Assembly (NCBI RefSeq): GCF_003217495.1 | Contig: NZ_QJSW01000002.1 | Span: 172,296 to 236,295 of the forward strand | Direction: 5' to 3' | Origin: Paenibacillus barcinonensis | Lineage (GTDB): Bacteria; Bacillota; Bacilli; Paenibacillales; Paenibacillaceae | DNA: 64,000 bases | Part shown: in pieces, positions 45,649 to 54,972 of the stretch | How the letters are laid out: each line of letters starts with the position of its first letter | Numbering within the stretch: the stretch's first letter is position 1 | Program-made: the position numbers and the translations under genes | The notes under the pieces: model-generated | What the model saw: the letters and a program-made list of their open reading frames with translations, nothing else | What the model was told of the DNA's origin: nothing | Databases searched by the model: none

Positions 45649-48600
45649 TTATCTTGGACCATACATGCTTCCCATCCCTGCACCAACATTACCTGCCATA
45701 CGATTTGATATCCCTGGCGTATTCTTTCTTAATGTTCGATCCAGAGCCGAAGTGAGCTTCTCCACATCTTTTGTGCTGCCTGTCATATTATCAATATTGA
45801 CATGAACCGTGACATCTCCCGAACCCACCATTACACTTTTATGGGTGTTGCCAGCAGTCATATAATCAAAATAATCCAGCACTTTAAGGCCTGTTGGCAG
45901 ATTAAACGTCGAGATGGGTTTGTCCATCTTTTTGCTGATTTCTGCCAGATTTTTGGACTGTTCGACCCCGATGGAGCTTAATTCCTTGAGAATCGTCATA
46001 TATTCATCGGAATTGACATTGAATCCCCCGTTTTTCAGCAACTCGTTCCATTGCTGTTTGTATAAATCCATCTTGAGATTCATATCTCTAGCCCGAGCCT
46101 TGTTCAATGCGATCACTTCAGATGAATCTTCCTTGCCGCCATTAGCAGCCAATAGATCATACATGCGTTTATCGTAATCCATCTGAGTCAATTCCAGTTG
46201 ATCGCTCATCTTACGCTTCAATTCATCAATCTTGCTGTTTTTCACACTGTTTAGTTCCAACTCGGATTGTGCTTTTTGTTGTTTCTTCTCATTGATCTCC
46301 ATGCCAAGCTCATCTTTTTCCTTACCCTCAGCTAACTTATCGTATGTTTTCTGCAAGCTTGCAATAGCTTTGTCAAAAAATTTGATGTTCTCTTGTAAGT
46401 ATTTCTCCATCAGTGCACGCATCTGACCAGAGTCCTCACGAACGCCACTAATCAGAAGTCGGGAACGTGTCACCTGGTAATTTGTTTCATTGTTACTGGT
46501 CGAGGTGCTAAGCTGACGGTTAACCTTGGCAATTAACTCATCAATACCGTCATGTTTTGGCTGAGCTAACGCGGCATTAGCAGCTGAGCCTACAATTCCC
46601 GCTCCGGGAATATATTGCATGGGTGCAGGTATGTATTGCATCTGTGGCTGGGTGTACTGAACCTGTGGCTGATTTCCTTTTTCAGGGGTTTTACCCGCCT
46701 CTTTATCCATCTGAAGTTGAGACTCTTTTTTCTCCTTCTCATAGTTGTATTCTTTTGCCAGCTTCTTCTCTACGGCCGAACCATCTTTCTCGGTCCATAA
46801 AGCTGTGAACCCATCTAAATAATCTCCAAACTTGTTATTGGTAGCACTGTTTCCAAAAAGAGAACTCATCGTTCCCGATACAACAGCATCCATGCCCAGA
46901 TTGAAGCCTTTCCACACCTTGCCTACGAATGAGGATTCCTTCATATCTTTGAACTCTTTAGCCAGCTCTTCCTTATTCGTAGCCCGAATGTTTTGTTTCT
47001 CCGCTTCCGATTTCCCTATATTGCTTAGCGGGTCAACCAAACCCGAGATTACGTCCATGGCAACCATCGCTTGTCCAAGAGCGGGTACAGCTTTCAGTGG
47101 TCTTAACATGCGGGAACCAAATTTCACAAGTTTCGATAGTTTCCCTGGTGCTTTAATTCCTCTGGCTGCACGCTCCGCATTGATCTCATGCTCTGTAATT
47201 ACTTTTCCATGTCTATCTTTTAAGATATCTCCATCCTTATTTCGCATAGGTGCATGTTTATTAAAAAAGGCTTTTCGATTACCCGTTTCACGCATATCCT
47301 TGACCCGCGAAAAGAGACCTCTCTTTTTAACTTTATTATCCTTCTTCCCGTAATCTACCCCATCCATAATGGCATCCTTCATGACATCTTTGATCAGATC
47401 TTCATGGCGGGCTACAAACGGCTTGATACCTGAATCTTTCTTCTCTTCCTTTCCGGACGAGGCTCCTGTACCAGGAGCAACCGTCATTCCTCCGTTCATC
47501 ATCATTCCGAGCTGCAGTTTTTCAAGTTCTTTCAATTTAATGATATATGCAGAAGCATCAACCAAACCTTTTCTGAAAGAAACGTTTAACTCATTTACTT
47601 CATTTCTCAGCTTGGTCAGAGTTGCTTTCAATAGGTCAGACTGTTTGCGAAGCTTATTCAGATCAGACTCATAACGCTGGACATCTGTGGCACCAAATTG
47701 AAACTCGTTGTTCAGATGGTACAGCTTATTGCGAAGTTCAACCGTCTCCAGATCCATTTTATTCATCGTCATCAACCATAATCTGGATTGATGCTCAAGC
47801 TGCAGTATGGATGTCCCTGTATGATCGACTTCACGGCTTAGAAACTCAAGGTTTCGTTTCGTCTTTGCTATTTGGGCATCCAGTGTATCCATCTCTTCTC
47901 GGAGCAAAAAAAGCTCTCTAGCGACTCTTCTGACATTTTTCTCTGCCTCGTCCCGCTCTGATGCATGTAATGAGGCTGCCATACCATTGTTCTGAGCTAC
48001 TGCTAAATCGTATTTTTCCTTGTGAACATCCCTGCTCTTCTCCGTCTTCGTCAGCTCTGATCGCTTATCTGCTGTCTTATCTGCCAGTTCAGTTCTTTGC
48101 TGATTAAACTGCTGTAGGCGATATTGCTGTTGCTTCATCTCCTGAACCACACCTGCACGCTGAATATCAAAACCACGGACTGGTGTTATCTTAGGCGACT
48201 GAGCATTATTGTCATAAATCAAGCTCTCGGATTCTTTTTTTCCATATCGCTTCTGTTTCGCTTGATCCATCACCTGACCAACCTTCTCCCATGCCACCTG
48301 AACGCCCACATCATCCATAATGCGGTTGAGCAGTTCCAGATGATTAACCATATCACTTGTTTGATTACCGATTAAACGCAGCACAGCATGCAAATGATTT
48401 CCGAATGCTGAAAATTCCGCTCTCAAACCTTGCATCACCCGATGTGTCGAAATTTGAAAAATCGTCTCCATTTTCTTTTGCTGCAGCTGTATTTCGTCTT
48501 TTGGCTCCATATGAGACGGTCGTGACTTATTGTCCACAGAAGTTTTTAACTGCTCTGCCAGAAGCTCAGTTCTAACTCGATTCGACGTGCCGGTAAGGTT

Positions 48601-49461
48601 ATGCTCGACGCCTGAGCTAGTTTGAACGGATAAAGCAGCCTGACTGATCCAGTTCGCCAAACGATCTTCAATGCCCGTATCTGCTTCAGAGCTGGTTGAT
48701 CCCCGTTCTGTTTGCTCGAGACTACTCATTAAGTCTTGAAGACTTATGTTAAGTAACGAGGAAGCATGTACTAACATATTCGTCATTTGAGATAGTTCTG
48801 TATTTTCGCTTGACCACATGGATGCCAGCGAACCAAGGCTCGTTGCCACTCCCTCCACGTCACGATGACCATTGGCATGCACCTTTGCGACTTCTGCTGC
48901 AAAGTTCACTGCTTCAGATGGATTGTTATATTGTCGTGAACCAATACGATAGGCCAGTCCGACATCCTCCTGATTCATACCGCGCTGCACAGCAATTTGC
49001 TGTAATTGATGTACTGTATCTTGTTCTGATTCCGATCCAGTCGCATGATGCTTTGCAGTAGATTGGATTGCAAAATTTTGCCCTGCTCTCTCTACCTGCT
49101 CCTCCAGCTGACGAGCAGACTCCAAAGACCGCTTGAGCATCTCTGGGGAGTATCCTTTTGCCTTGCCCATTGATAAATACTTCATCATCTGAGCTACGGA
49201 ATCAACAAGTTCCTCCGGCTTGGTTGAAGAAAGCTTTTCTAGTTCATGAAATGCCCCACGATAGAAATGTTCAAGATCCTGTGCCAATGATTCAATCCAT
49301 TGCCCCTGCATCGTATCCCTCATCACTTGAACATGATGGATCAACGTACTTATACCAGAAACAGGCTGCTGATTTAACACAATATCCATCCCCGACTCCA
49401 GCTTTAACTGTTCTGCAATCTGTTGTTTTAAAGAATTGGTTGTCTTTAGTTGTTCATTCAT
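45649..49461 (-). CDS. Tail tape measure protein
   Basis: 1270 aa from the ATG at 49461 (a GTG at 49470 is possible). It is long and helix-rich, with coiled coils at about 430-630 and 1040-1160, a hydrophobic region near 770-860 (FGSRMLRPLKAVPALGQAMVAMDVISGLVD), and an N-terminal domain like other tape measures (EAVNFAAEVAKVHANGHRDVEGVATSLGSLASMW). By the known rule of about 1.5 angstrom per residue this suggests a tail near 190 nm. It follows the G/GT chaperone genes directly, the standard siphophage order. Confidence 0.85.
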   Translation of the reverse strand: MNEQLKTTNSLKQQIAEQLKLESGMDIVLNQQPVSGISTLIHHVQVMRDTMQGQWIESLAQDLEHFYRGAFHELEKLSSTKPEELVDSVAQMMKYLSMGKAKGYSPEMLKRSLESARQLEEQVERAGQNFAIQSTAKHHATGSESEQDTVHQLQQIAVQRGMNQEDVGLAYRIGSRQYNNPSEAVNFAAEVAKVHANGHRDVEGVATSLGSLASMWSSENTELSQMTNMLVHASSLLNISLQDLMSSLEQTERGSTSSEADTGIEDRLANWISQAALSVQTSSGVEHNLTGTSNRVRTELLAEQLKTSVDNKSRPSHMEPKDEIQLQQKKMETIFQISTHRVMQGLRAEFSAFGNHLHAVLRLIGNQTSDMVNHLELLNRIMDDVGVQVAWEKVGQVMDQAKQKRYGKKESESLIYDNNAQSPKITPVRGFDIQRAGVVQEMKQQQYRLQQFNQQRTELADKTADKRSELTKTEKSRDVHKEKYDLAVAQNNGMAASLHASERDEAEKNVRRVARELFLLREEMDTLDAQIAKTKRNLEFLSREVDHTGTSILQLEHQSRLWLMTMNKMDLETVELRNKLYHLNNEFQFGATDVQRYESDLNKLRKQSDLLKATLTKLRNEVNELNVSFRKGLVDASAYIIKLKELEKLQLGMMMNGGMTVAPGTGASSGKEEKKDSGIKPFVARHEDLIKDVMKDAIMDGVDYGKKDNKVKKRGLFSRVKDMRETGNRKAFFNKHAPMRNKDGDILKDRHGKVITEHEINAERAARGIKAPGKLSKLVKFGSRMLRPLKAVPALGQAMVAMDVISGLVDPLSNIGKSEAEKQNIRATNKEELAKEFKDMKESSFVGKVWKGFNLGMDAVVSGTMSSLFGNSATNNKFGDYLDGFTALWTEKDGSAVEKKLAKEYNYEKEKKESQLQMDKEAGKTPEKGNQPQVQYTQPQMQYIPAPMQYIPGAGIVGSAANAALAQPKHDGIDELIAKVNRQLSTSTSNNETNYQVTRSRLLISGVREDSGQMRALMEKYLQENIKFFDKAIASLQKTYDKLAEGKEKDELGMEINEKKQQKAQSELELNSVKNSKIDELKRKMSDQLELTQMDYDKRMYDLLAANGGKEDSSEVIALNKARARDMNLKMDLYKQQWNELLKNGGFNVNSDEYMTILKELSSIGVEQSKNLAEISKKMDKPISTFNLPTGLKVLDYFDYMTAGNTHKSVMVGSGDVTVHVNIDNMTGSTKDVEKLTSALDRTLRKNTPGISNRMAGNVGAGMGSMYGPR

Positions 49462-49529
49462 TCTCTTCACCGCCTTCTATGCATAAATCCCGTTCCACCT
49501 TCACAAAGGCAAAACGGGAAGTTTCAGTT

Positions 49530-49865
49530 CTATCCTCCAAGCGCTTGCGCAAGCAATCCGATATCCTCTTCCGATATTTCGGTGTACTCCTCATCCTCAA
49601 AAGTCCTCGTTTGTCTAACCGTACCATCTTCTCCAGCTTCCTCACCTCCAACACTACCGAACATGCGCAGAGGCGCTGTCATAAGTTCAACCTCGAATTG
49701 AATATATTTCTCGGCTGACTTACATAATTCCGCTACCTGAGGGAGTGTGTACTCCCAAATATCCCACTTGTTTAATCCACAATGCTTATGGAGGGTGAAA
49801 AAGATTTCTCCCCAGTGCACGGGTTCCTGTGTTTCCGTATCACGGATTTCGGTTCCCTCCAGCAT
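49530..49865 (-). CDS. Tail assembly chaperone, T part (reached by -1 frameshift)
   Basis: 111 aa when read from its own ATG, but that frame is open upstream through the end of the 49883 gene, and a slippery A AAA AAG joins them. Helical (GEIFFTLHKHCGLNKWDIWEYTLPQVAELCKSAEKY), with an acidic C terminus. The T domain of gpGT-type chaperones coats the tape measure and recruits tail tube subunits. The fusion product would be about 277 aa. The next gene is the tape measure. Confidence 0.8.
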   Translation of the reverse strand: MLEGTEIRDTETQEPVHWGEIFFTLHKHCGLNKWDIWEYTLPQVAELCKSAEKYIQFEVELMTAPLRMFGSVGGEEAGEDGTVRQTRTFEDEEYTEISEEDIGLLAQALGG

Positions 49866-49882
49866 CTCCCCCTCGGTGCGCT

Positions 49883-50362
49883 CTACTTTTTTAGACCGTT
49901 GAGTCCAATCATGAGATCAATCACTTTACGAGCGGTATTTAAGTCCAGGTACTCATCCAGGTATTCACGATTAATGATGTATTCCCCTTGATCATCCTTT
50001 GTTACAATGTGGGGGTAATTTTTGAAAGCAATGCCCAGTACATCAAACAAATCCTGCTGTCGCTGTTGATCAAGTTCATCATCATCCGTAGGTATAAAAT
50101 TCAGAATAATGGCATCAATGTTTACTGTCTTTAACAATTTCATCAAACGTCGGGCATCCTTCAGGCTGCATGGCGGAATTCTGTATTTACGCCGATCCCT
50201 TAGTGTAACGATCTCATCATCTTCAAAAAAAGCTCGCTCTGCTGCCTCGATTTCTTCAGGTGTCACCTTTTTGTTCTCGGAATTATGCTTGAATCTGCTT
50301 GCCGCTTCTTCATTCAGGCGCTCCGCAAGCTCACGCTCAGCCCGTTCTTGATCCGTTTCCAT
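49883..50362 (-). CDS. Tail assembly chaperone, G part
   Basis: 159 aa. Charged N terminus, then a helical domain (CSLKDARRLMKLLKTVNIDAIILNFIP...RKVIDLMIGLNGLKK). It ends CTA AAA AAG TAG, the classic place for -1 frameshifting in the G/GT chaperone pair of tailed phages. Located between the tail tube and tape measure genes, as expected. Confidence 0.8.
   Translation of the reverse strand: METDQERAERELAERLNEEAASRFKHNSENKKVTPEEIEAAERAFFEDDEIVTLRDRRKYRIPPCSLKDARRLMKLLKTVNIDAIILNFIPTDDDELDQQRQQDLFDVLGIAFKNYPHIVTKDDQGEYIINREYLDEYLDLNTARKVIDLMIGLNGLKK
49886..49892 (-). promoter_or_regulatory. Programmed -1 frameshift site A AAA AAG
   Basis: In the zero frame the sequence reads CTA AAA AAG TAG. 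Slipping back one base gives AAA AAA GTA GAG CGC ACC and continues without a stop into ATG CTG GAG GGA, the 49865 frame. Heptamer, frame register and gene context all match tail chaperone frameshifts. Confidence 0.88.
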
Positions 50363-50403
50363 CAGTCACACACTCCCTCAGTTCATTCTTATCCCCGAAA
50401 AGT

Positions 50404-50468
50404 AAAAATGCCTGACAAGGCAAGGCACTGTGAAGGGGAGAACACAGCCACCATTGAAATACCTTGCC
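50404..50468 (-). terminator. Terminator/attenuator between tail tube and chaperone genes
   Basis: Minus strand TGCCT...AGGCA followed by TTTTTACTTTT, and an overlapping longer stem GGCAAGG...CCTTGCC that contains CTGTG/CACAG. The two folds share the CCTTGCC arm and exclude each other. This could lower chaperone and tape measure output relative to tail tube. Confidence 0.6.
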
Positions 50469-50492
50469 AGGAACAACCAACACCAGTCTGAA

Positions 50493-51314
50493 TTAAATTT
50501 TGCTTGTTGCGCTGAAGCGTTTAATGCTGCCGATTTTTCCATCCGGGCGTTCCGGATCGAGGATTTGCAAGGAGATTGCAGAAGCAGATGCCGCTGCACG
50601 TTGAGCATTAATACTGAACGTTCCTTTGGCACGGCACATATACAGCTCGGTTTCAACACCTGCAAATGTCCCGTCTTTTTGCTGGAATGTACCGTGATGA
50701 ATGACAGAGATCGGGAATGGTACTTCATCCACCAGCAGATCAACCATGTCTACGACTTCATCACGTTTGTAATTCATTACGATTTCTTTATCAATATGTA
50801 CAGCATTAAGAACTACAAGGCCGTTAGCTGCGTCATAGAAAAACTCGTCCGCTTTAACAGCTGAACCTTTGGATGGTAGTTGTTTCAGCAGTGTATTGGA
50901 ATCCTTGAGACGAACAGCAATACCTGCATCTTTCTCATAAATGGTGCTTCCAAAGGCTGGCTTCACTTCAGCAAAACCGGAGTTGGCTGTGCCCGTTGTG
51001 GCAACCGCCTGTTCGTTCAGCACCCATACGTAGGACTTCACTTGCTCTTGAACGGTTGACCCCATCATCAACTGGATTGCATCCAGATCAAACTTGGCAT
51101 CTGTAGCAGACACTTCAATGGATTTGGACTTCACGAGTACATCAATAGCGAACAGACCATCACCACCAAAAATATCTTCCAATTCCACGTTCAGATCAAT
51201 TTTCAAATCCTGAAGTGTCCCCAAAGTAACGACTTCAATCGCTCCCATTGGGTCTGTTGGATAACGTTTAGCCATAAATGTGCCTACACCTTTAATAATC
51301 ATTTTTTTTGCCAT
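50493..51314 (-). CDS. Major tail tube protein (siphophage type)
   Basis: About 273 aa from the ATG at 51314 (MAKKMIIKGVGTFMAKRYP); a GTG at 51326 is possible. Beta-rich with features of tube proteins: LGTLQDLKIDLNVELEDIFGGDGLFAIDVLVKSKSIEVSATDAKFD, and the late ETELYMCRAKGTFSINAQRA.ASASAISLQILDPE. It stands directly before the G/GT chaperone genes. A hairpin after the gene fits high relative expression. No sheath gene accompanies it, so a non-contractile tail is favoured. Identification is by context and style. Confidence 0.65.
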   Translation of the reverse strand: MAKKMIIKGVGTFMAKRYPTDPMGAIEVVTLGTLQDLKIDLNVELEDIFGGDGLFAIDVLVKSKSIEVSATDAKFDLDAIQLMMGSTVQEQVKSYVWVLNEQAVATTGTANSGFAEVKPAFGSTIYEKDAGIAVRLKDSNTLLKQLPSKGSAVKADEFFYDAANGLVVLNAVHIDKEIVMNYKRDEVVDMVDLLVDEVPFPISVIHHGTFQQKDGTFAGVETELYMCRAKGTFSINAQRAAASASAISLQILDPERPDGKIGSIKRFSATSKI

Positions 51315-51484
51315 GAATTTGTCCACTCCTTCAATTGATATATAATTTATAGTTACGGAGACATGAATAGGCTATCGCCAAGTTGCACTATCATGGTCTG
51401 GAGATCCTTGCTGCAACCTGACAAGCTACTCATCCTCTCTGTGTTCCTAGTCTAGAACCAGATCATTATTCCCTAACACCTATA

Positions 51485-51518
51485 TATAAAAAATGATCCC
51501 TCCATTACATCAGAGGGA
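51485..51518 (-). terminator. Terminator after the glycosyltransferase genes
   Basis: TCCCTC...GGAGGGA followed by TCATTTTTTATA on the minus strand, at the stop of the 51505 gene. It separates the glycosyltransferase genes from the tail tube operon; the 190-bp gap before the tail tube has no clear element-type promoter. Confidence 0.75.
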
Positions 51519-52143
51519 CAGGTCTATTCGGTAATTGATCAATAATGCCCGCAATTTGTTCCGCACGCTCGCGTAGTTCATATTCCTCAGCAGTTATCAG
51601 GTGAATATGTGAACAATATCGACCATGCTCGTAGATTCGCTCCGGCGTTATGAAGACCACATCCGCAATAGCTTCCATCGCATGCTTTTGCTTTTCATAC
51701 TGATCCGGATCAGTCAACGAATCATAAACGACAAGATCCGGATACGCCGCCTCCACCGAGCTAGTTAATCGACTATCGTTTACCCAATATACAATGCGAT
51801 TCTGGCCAAATAAGGCGCGTACATTCTGACCTGCCCGGGCAACGACAAAATGCGGGAGAAGGGAGTATGGGTACTCCAGATCATCAACCTGATAATATTC
51901 ATCATTCGAGTTAATATAGATAATGTTATATCCGATTTCAGCAAGTGCCTTTAACAACCTCTGCGGACGTTTTGCAAATCGTTCACTATGAAAATCAATG
52001 GCTGGCAAATAAACAATGGTTGTATTCTTATAAGGCACATATGATTGGGAAAAATCATATTCCTGCTCAATAAATTGTTGTTGTACCTCCTCCATTGCAG
52101 CAGTTTCCCTTGTGCCAAACAATCGTCTAAACATTTTTTTCAT
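51505..52143 (-). CDS. Glycosyltransferase-like protein (N-terminal GT-B half)
   Basis: 212 aa. The segment TTIVYLPAIDFHSERFAKRPQRLLKALAEIGYNIIYIN resembles the N-terminal Rossmann half of the adjacent GT-B enzyme, which has DWNLLFQRPQQLMTAFSRI at the same place. It lacks the C-terminal nucleotide-sugar half, so it may be a partner subunit or a reduced paralog. Its ATG overlaps the 52140 stop as ATGA. Confidence 0.65.
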   Translation of the reverse strand: MKKMFRRLFGTRETAAMEEVQQQFIEQEYDFSQSYVPYKNTTIVYLPAIDFHSERFAKRPQRLLKALAEIGYNIIYINSNDEYYQVDDLEYPYSLLPHFVVARAGQNVRALFGQNRIVYWVNDSRLTSSVEAAYPDLVVYDSLTDPDQYEKQKHAMEAIADVVFITPERIYEHGRYCSHIHLITAEEYELRERAEQIAGIIDQLPNRPVPLM

Positions 52144-53222
52144 CGTCCATTATCCCCCATCACCTGATTAATCTTCTTTATTGCATCCATCGCTCTGGCA
52201 TCCCAACTATTGGCTCTGGCGACCTGTGTGCGGGCCCTGATTTTGGAGGTATCATTCTCATTAATTGCTTTCTCCAGCATCTTGCCGCAATTGTACCGAT
52301 CCATAAAATAAGTCACATGAGCATATTTATGTACAATCTCTTCCATGCGGGTGGTCAGAACAGGTTTACCCGCTGCTAAATACTCGTAGTATTTGATCGG
52401 ATCACATCCACGAATCATCTCTGTAAGCTTGAAGGGCACGATGCACACATCAAATTGAGCAATATATGCAGGCAGCACCCTGTAATCCTTATGTGGTAAA
52501 CATGTAACATTGGGATGCAGAATTCTTTTTTGATACAACGCATTGTTACCAATTAGAACTACCTGATAACCGAGATCTGCAATTTGAGTAATAAGTGAAT
52601 AATCGACCCAGGAAGCCATCGCTCCGTGGAACCCCACCACTCGTTTTCCTTCAGGTATTTTAGGAAAATCTGAAGGTCGAGTAAGCGTGGTCTGCGCTTT
52701 CTCAAAGTGTTCATAATCCGCACCATTCGGACACATAAAGATTGGCTTTCCTTCCTTTTGATGTGCTTCATACATAATCCTTGCGGTAGTTGAGATCAGG
52801 TCCGCCCGTTCAAAACATTTAGGGATATACTCCTTCCAAACGGCAAATTCATCTGCTGAATTATCTAAATAATCAAAAACGGTAAAATCGAATTGCTTTC
52901 CATCCGCATAGTCATATTGTGCAGGGCTAGAAAACCAGAGTACCTTCTTCCCTTTGATCAAATGATCATAATGGATTCCCCGTCTCACAAGAAACAAATC
53001 CTCATTTAGCTTCTCAATTGGACGCTCCTGAGCACGATACGTTTCCGGATTAATGAAAATTGCTCTTACACCAGGAATTCTGGAGAATGCCGTCATTAAT
53101 TGTTGCGGACGCTGAAATAACAGATTCCAATCCAGGGCTGGGGGATAAATTATGGTCATTTCAATACTTTGGAATACCTGATCCGCTTTTGCTTTCTTCT
53201 TAGGACGCAGCCAATTCAGCAA
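52140..53222 (-). CDS. GT-B family glycosyltransferase
   Basis: About 360 aa from a TTG at 53222, 9 nt after AAGGAG inside the end of the previous gene; an ATG at 53249 is an alternative with a weak ribosome site. Both halves are present: an N-terminal acceptor half (YPPALDWNLLFQRPQQL) and a C-terminal donor half (RVVGFHGAMASWVDY...VVLIGN...YIAQFDVCIVPFKLTEMIRGCDPIKYYEYLAAGKPVLTT), with the E-x7-E type segment at KYYEYLAAGKPVL. Probably transfers a sugar to a cell-surface or tail component. Confidence 0.8.
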   Translation of the reverse strand: MLNWLRPKKKAKADQVFQSIEMTIIYPPALDWNLLFQRPQQLMTAFSRIPGVRAIFINPETYRAQERPIEKLNEDLFLVRRGIHYDHLIKGKKVLWFSSPAQYDYADGKQFDFTVFDYLDNSADEFAVWKEYIPKCFERADLISTTARIMYEAHQKEGKPIFMCPNGADYEHFEKAQTTLTRPSDFPKIPEGKRVVGFHGAMASWVDYSLITQIADLGYQVVLIGNNALYQKRILHPNVTCLPHKDYRVLPAYIAQFDVCIVPFKLTEMIRGCDPIKYYEYLAAGKPVLTTRMEEIVHKYAHVTYFMDRYNCGKMLEKAINENDTSKIRARTQVARANSWDARAMDAIKKINQVMGDNGR

Positions 53223-53859
53223 CGAGCTCAACTCCTTCCGCGTAGACATGCACAGGCCGTAATCCCGTGTCCACAAACAGATCAAAACCAAGTGCTCTGG
53301 CATGCTCACAGAACGCTGCATCCTCACCTGAAGTATGTTCGGCATATCGAACCCCGGCTGCAATAACCTCACGTTTGATCAGATACACCGCACCTGTCCA
53401 ATCTACCGGGATCACACCTTTACTGAATTCCGGAACATGTCGTCCTTGAATAAGTGCATTATGTGCTTTGATCTGCGGATGATTTCGAATCAACATGGCA
53501 CAGATATGCTTGTCGTTATTGATGAGTTGCTGCAGGCTATGTGGTGGAATTACGATGTCTGTATCTACAGAGAACAAGTACTCACAGTCAGACTTTAGAA
53601 ACTCTTCCAATAACCGATTTCTAAGCTTTGCCAGATGCGCGTAGGAATATTGTCCCCGCAAGTGTCCATGGGCTGTTCCCATATCATGAGATACATAAGG
53701 GATATGATGATTCTGCAGGATGATTTCAGTCTGATCCTCACTATCGTTCAGAATATATTTGAATTGTTTCTGAACCGCCTGTTGATGTAGGGAGTGCAGA
53801 TGCCTTTCGAGCACCCAAGCACGATTTCTCACAGGACTGCCAATGAATACGTTATTCAC
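53200..53859 (-). CDS. GT-A type glycosyltransferase
   Basis: 219 aa. GT-A fold with the metal-binding DxD in FSVDTDIVIPP and a late SGEDAAFCEHARALGFDLFVDTGL segment typical of family 2-like enzymes. First gene of a three-gene glycosyltransferase operon pointing toward the tail tube. Stands next to a divergent gene that also looks like a glycosyltransferase. Confidence 0.78.
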   Translation of the reverse strand: MNNVFIGSPVRNRAWVLERHLHSLHQQAVQKQFKYILNDSEDQTEIILQNHHIPYVSHDMGTAHGHLRGQYSYAHLAKLRNRLLEEFLKSDCEYLFSVDTDIVIPPHSLQQLINNDKHICAMLIRNHPQIKAHNALIQGRHVPEFSKGVIPVDWTGAVYLIKREVIAAGVRYAEHTSGEDAAFCEHARALGFDLFVDTGLRPVHVYAEGVELVAELAAS

Positions 53860-53990
53860 GGTTCATCCCCTCTCTCTTTTTTTACTTAGTGTAGACCGAA
53901 TCTGTATTCTCTCTACATCTCGCTATCAAACACCTTTTCCAATAAATAGAGAGAGAAAAGCACATTCCTCCTATTCTAGAGTTAAAAGGT

Positions 53991-54794
53991 GTGAACAGGA
54001 CAACTGCTCCTGCTTCGCCTTATAACGTTGGAGAAGAAGGTGAGGCTTTGCTAGGAAGCATAGATCTAATCCGCAGTTGGTATCAGAAAGCCGTTGACGG
54101 AGAGGCACATGCCACTATTCGATTCGGGGATGCGTCCAACACGATTTTGGCCCATGACGCCGTGTTAACCATGGACTTTATTAAATCTCATTATGGTTGG
54201 GTGAATGATCCTACATATTGTGGAATTACGTTACCGCATGCAAACGCGCGAGAGACCCTCGTTCATTGCTTGAGACAAGCAGATTACGTAGGATATTTAA
54301 CACAGACGGAGCATTGGTATTTCAAACCGCTATTTGACATGTGTCTGGCATATTACAAGGTAGAGCCCCTTGAGACGTTCTATGCTTTTGAAAATAACTA
54401 CATTGCCCGCTACCCGTTATTTTACGAGTTGTTCAGGACAATTCCCGTTCTCATTTGCGGAGCAAAAGCTGATGTATACCGAGAAGTGTTAGAGCGAAGA
54501 TATGGCTGGGAACATATCGTAGGAACTGTGGATTGTGCCTCCTGGGCCCAGGTTGATACAGCCACTGTGGAGATGGAGAAACTTTATCAGCAATCCCCTT
54601 GGAAGCTCGCACTTGTATGCGCAGGTGCTCCTGGCAAAGTGCTCACGGTCAAAGCCAAGGATCTGAATACTGTAGGTGTGGATTTCGGCTCTGGTGCAGA
54701 TGTTGCAATTCAGGCTGACAAGGAAAATCTTGACGCCTGGGAATATGATGGCTTTCCTGATTATTGGGAGGGAAGGCCTCAGAAAAGACCCTGA
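53991..54794 (+). CDS. GT-D fold glycosyltransferase-like protein
   Basis: 267 aa, plus strand, GTG start at 53991 close behind AAAAGG. Sequence style matches GT-D (DUF1792-type) enzymes: an N-terminal ATIRFGDASN segment, central VLICGAKADVYREVLERRYGWEHIVGTVDCASWAQVDT, and C-terminal WKLALVCAGAPGKVLTVKAKDLNTVGVDFGSGAD. GT-D enzymes often extend O-linked glycans on Ser-rich surface proteins. With the divergent operon this makes a small glycosylation island; tail or fibre proteins are possible targets. Confidence 0.7.
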   Translation: MNRTTAPASPYNVGEEGEALLGSIDLIRSWYQKAVDGEAHATIRFGDASNTILAHDAVLTMDFIKSHYGWVNDPTYCGITLPHANARETLVHCLRQADYVGYLTQTEHWYFKPLFDMCLAYYKVEPLETFYAFENNYIARYPLFYELFRTIPVLICGAKADVYREVLERRYGWEHIVGTVDCASWAQVDTATVEMEKLYQQSPWKLALVCAGAPGKVLTVKAKDLNTVGVDFGSGADVAIQADKENLDAWEYDGFPDYWEGRPQKRP

Positions 54795-54809
54795 TAAGGG
54801 TCTTTTTTT
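54784..54809 (+). terminator. Terminator after the GT-D gene
   Basis: AAAGACCC-TGATAA-GGGTCTTT then TTTT on the plus strand, overlapping the gene end. The gap 54795-54972 holds no other clear feature. Confidence 0.88.
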
Positions 54810-54972
54810 CTTTCTTTTTACGCTGATGTACGCCTGTCTCTTCTGACTCGGAGCTGTTGATAAAATAAAGTATCTGCCTTATTATTGATTAGATAACTCC
54901 TGAACTAACTTGAGATATACCTGCATACTGAGGAGCTCTGCTAAGATATTCGAACTGTTGGAGGGAAATAGA

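Noticed and set aside
46832..47353. Plus-strand frame of 173 codons antisense to the tape measure gene
   Set aside because: Composition is that of a shadow frame; the tape measure gene is continuous and well supported.
50493..51314. Tail sheath, which would make the particle contractile
   Set aside because: The protein is too short for a sheath and no other 350-500 aa sheath-like protein stands next to it.
53881..53915. TTTAC ... CTGTATTC before the GT-D gene as an element-type promoter
   Set aside because: Both boxes have mismatches and the spacing is ambiguous (16 or 17 bp).
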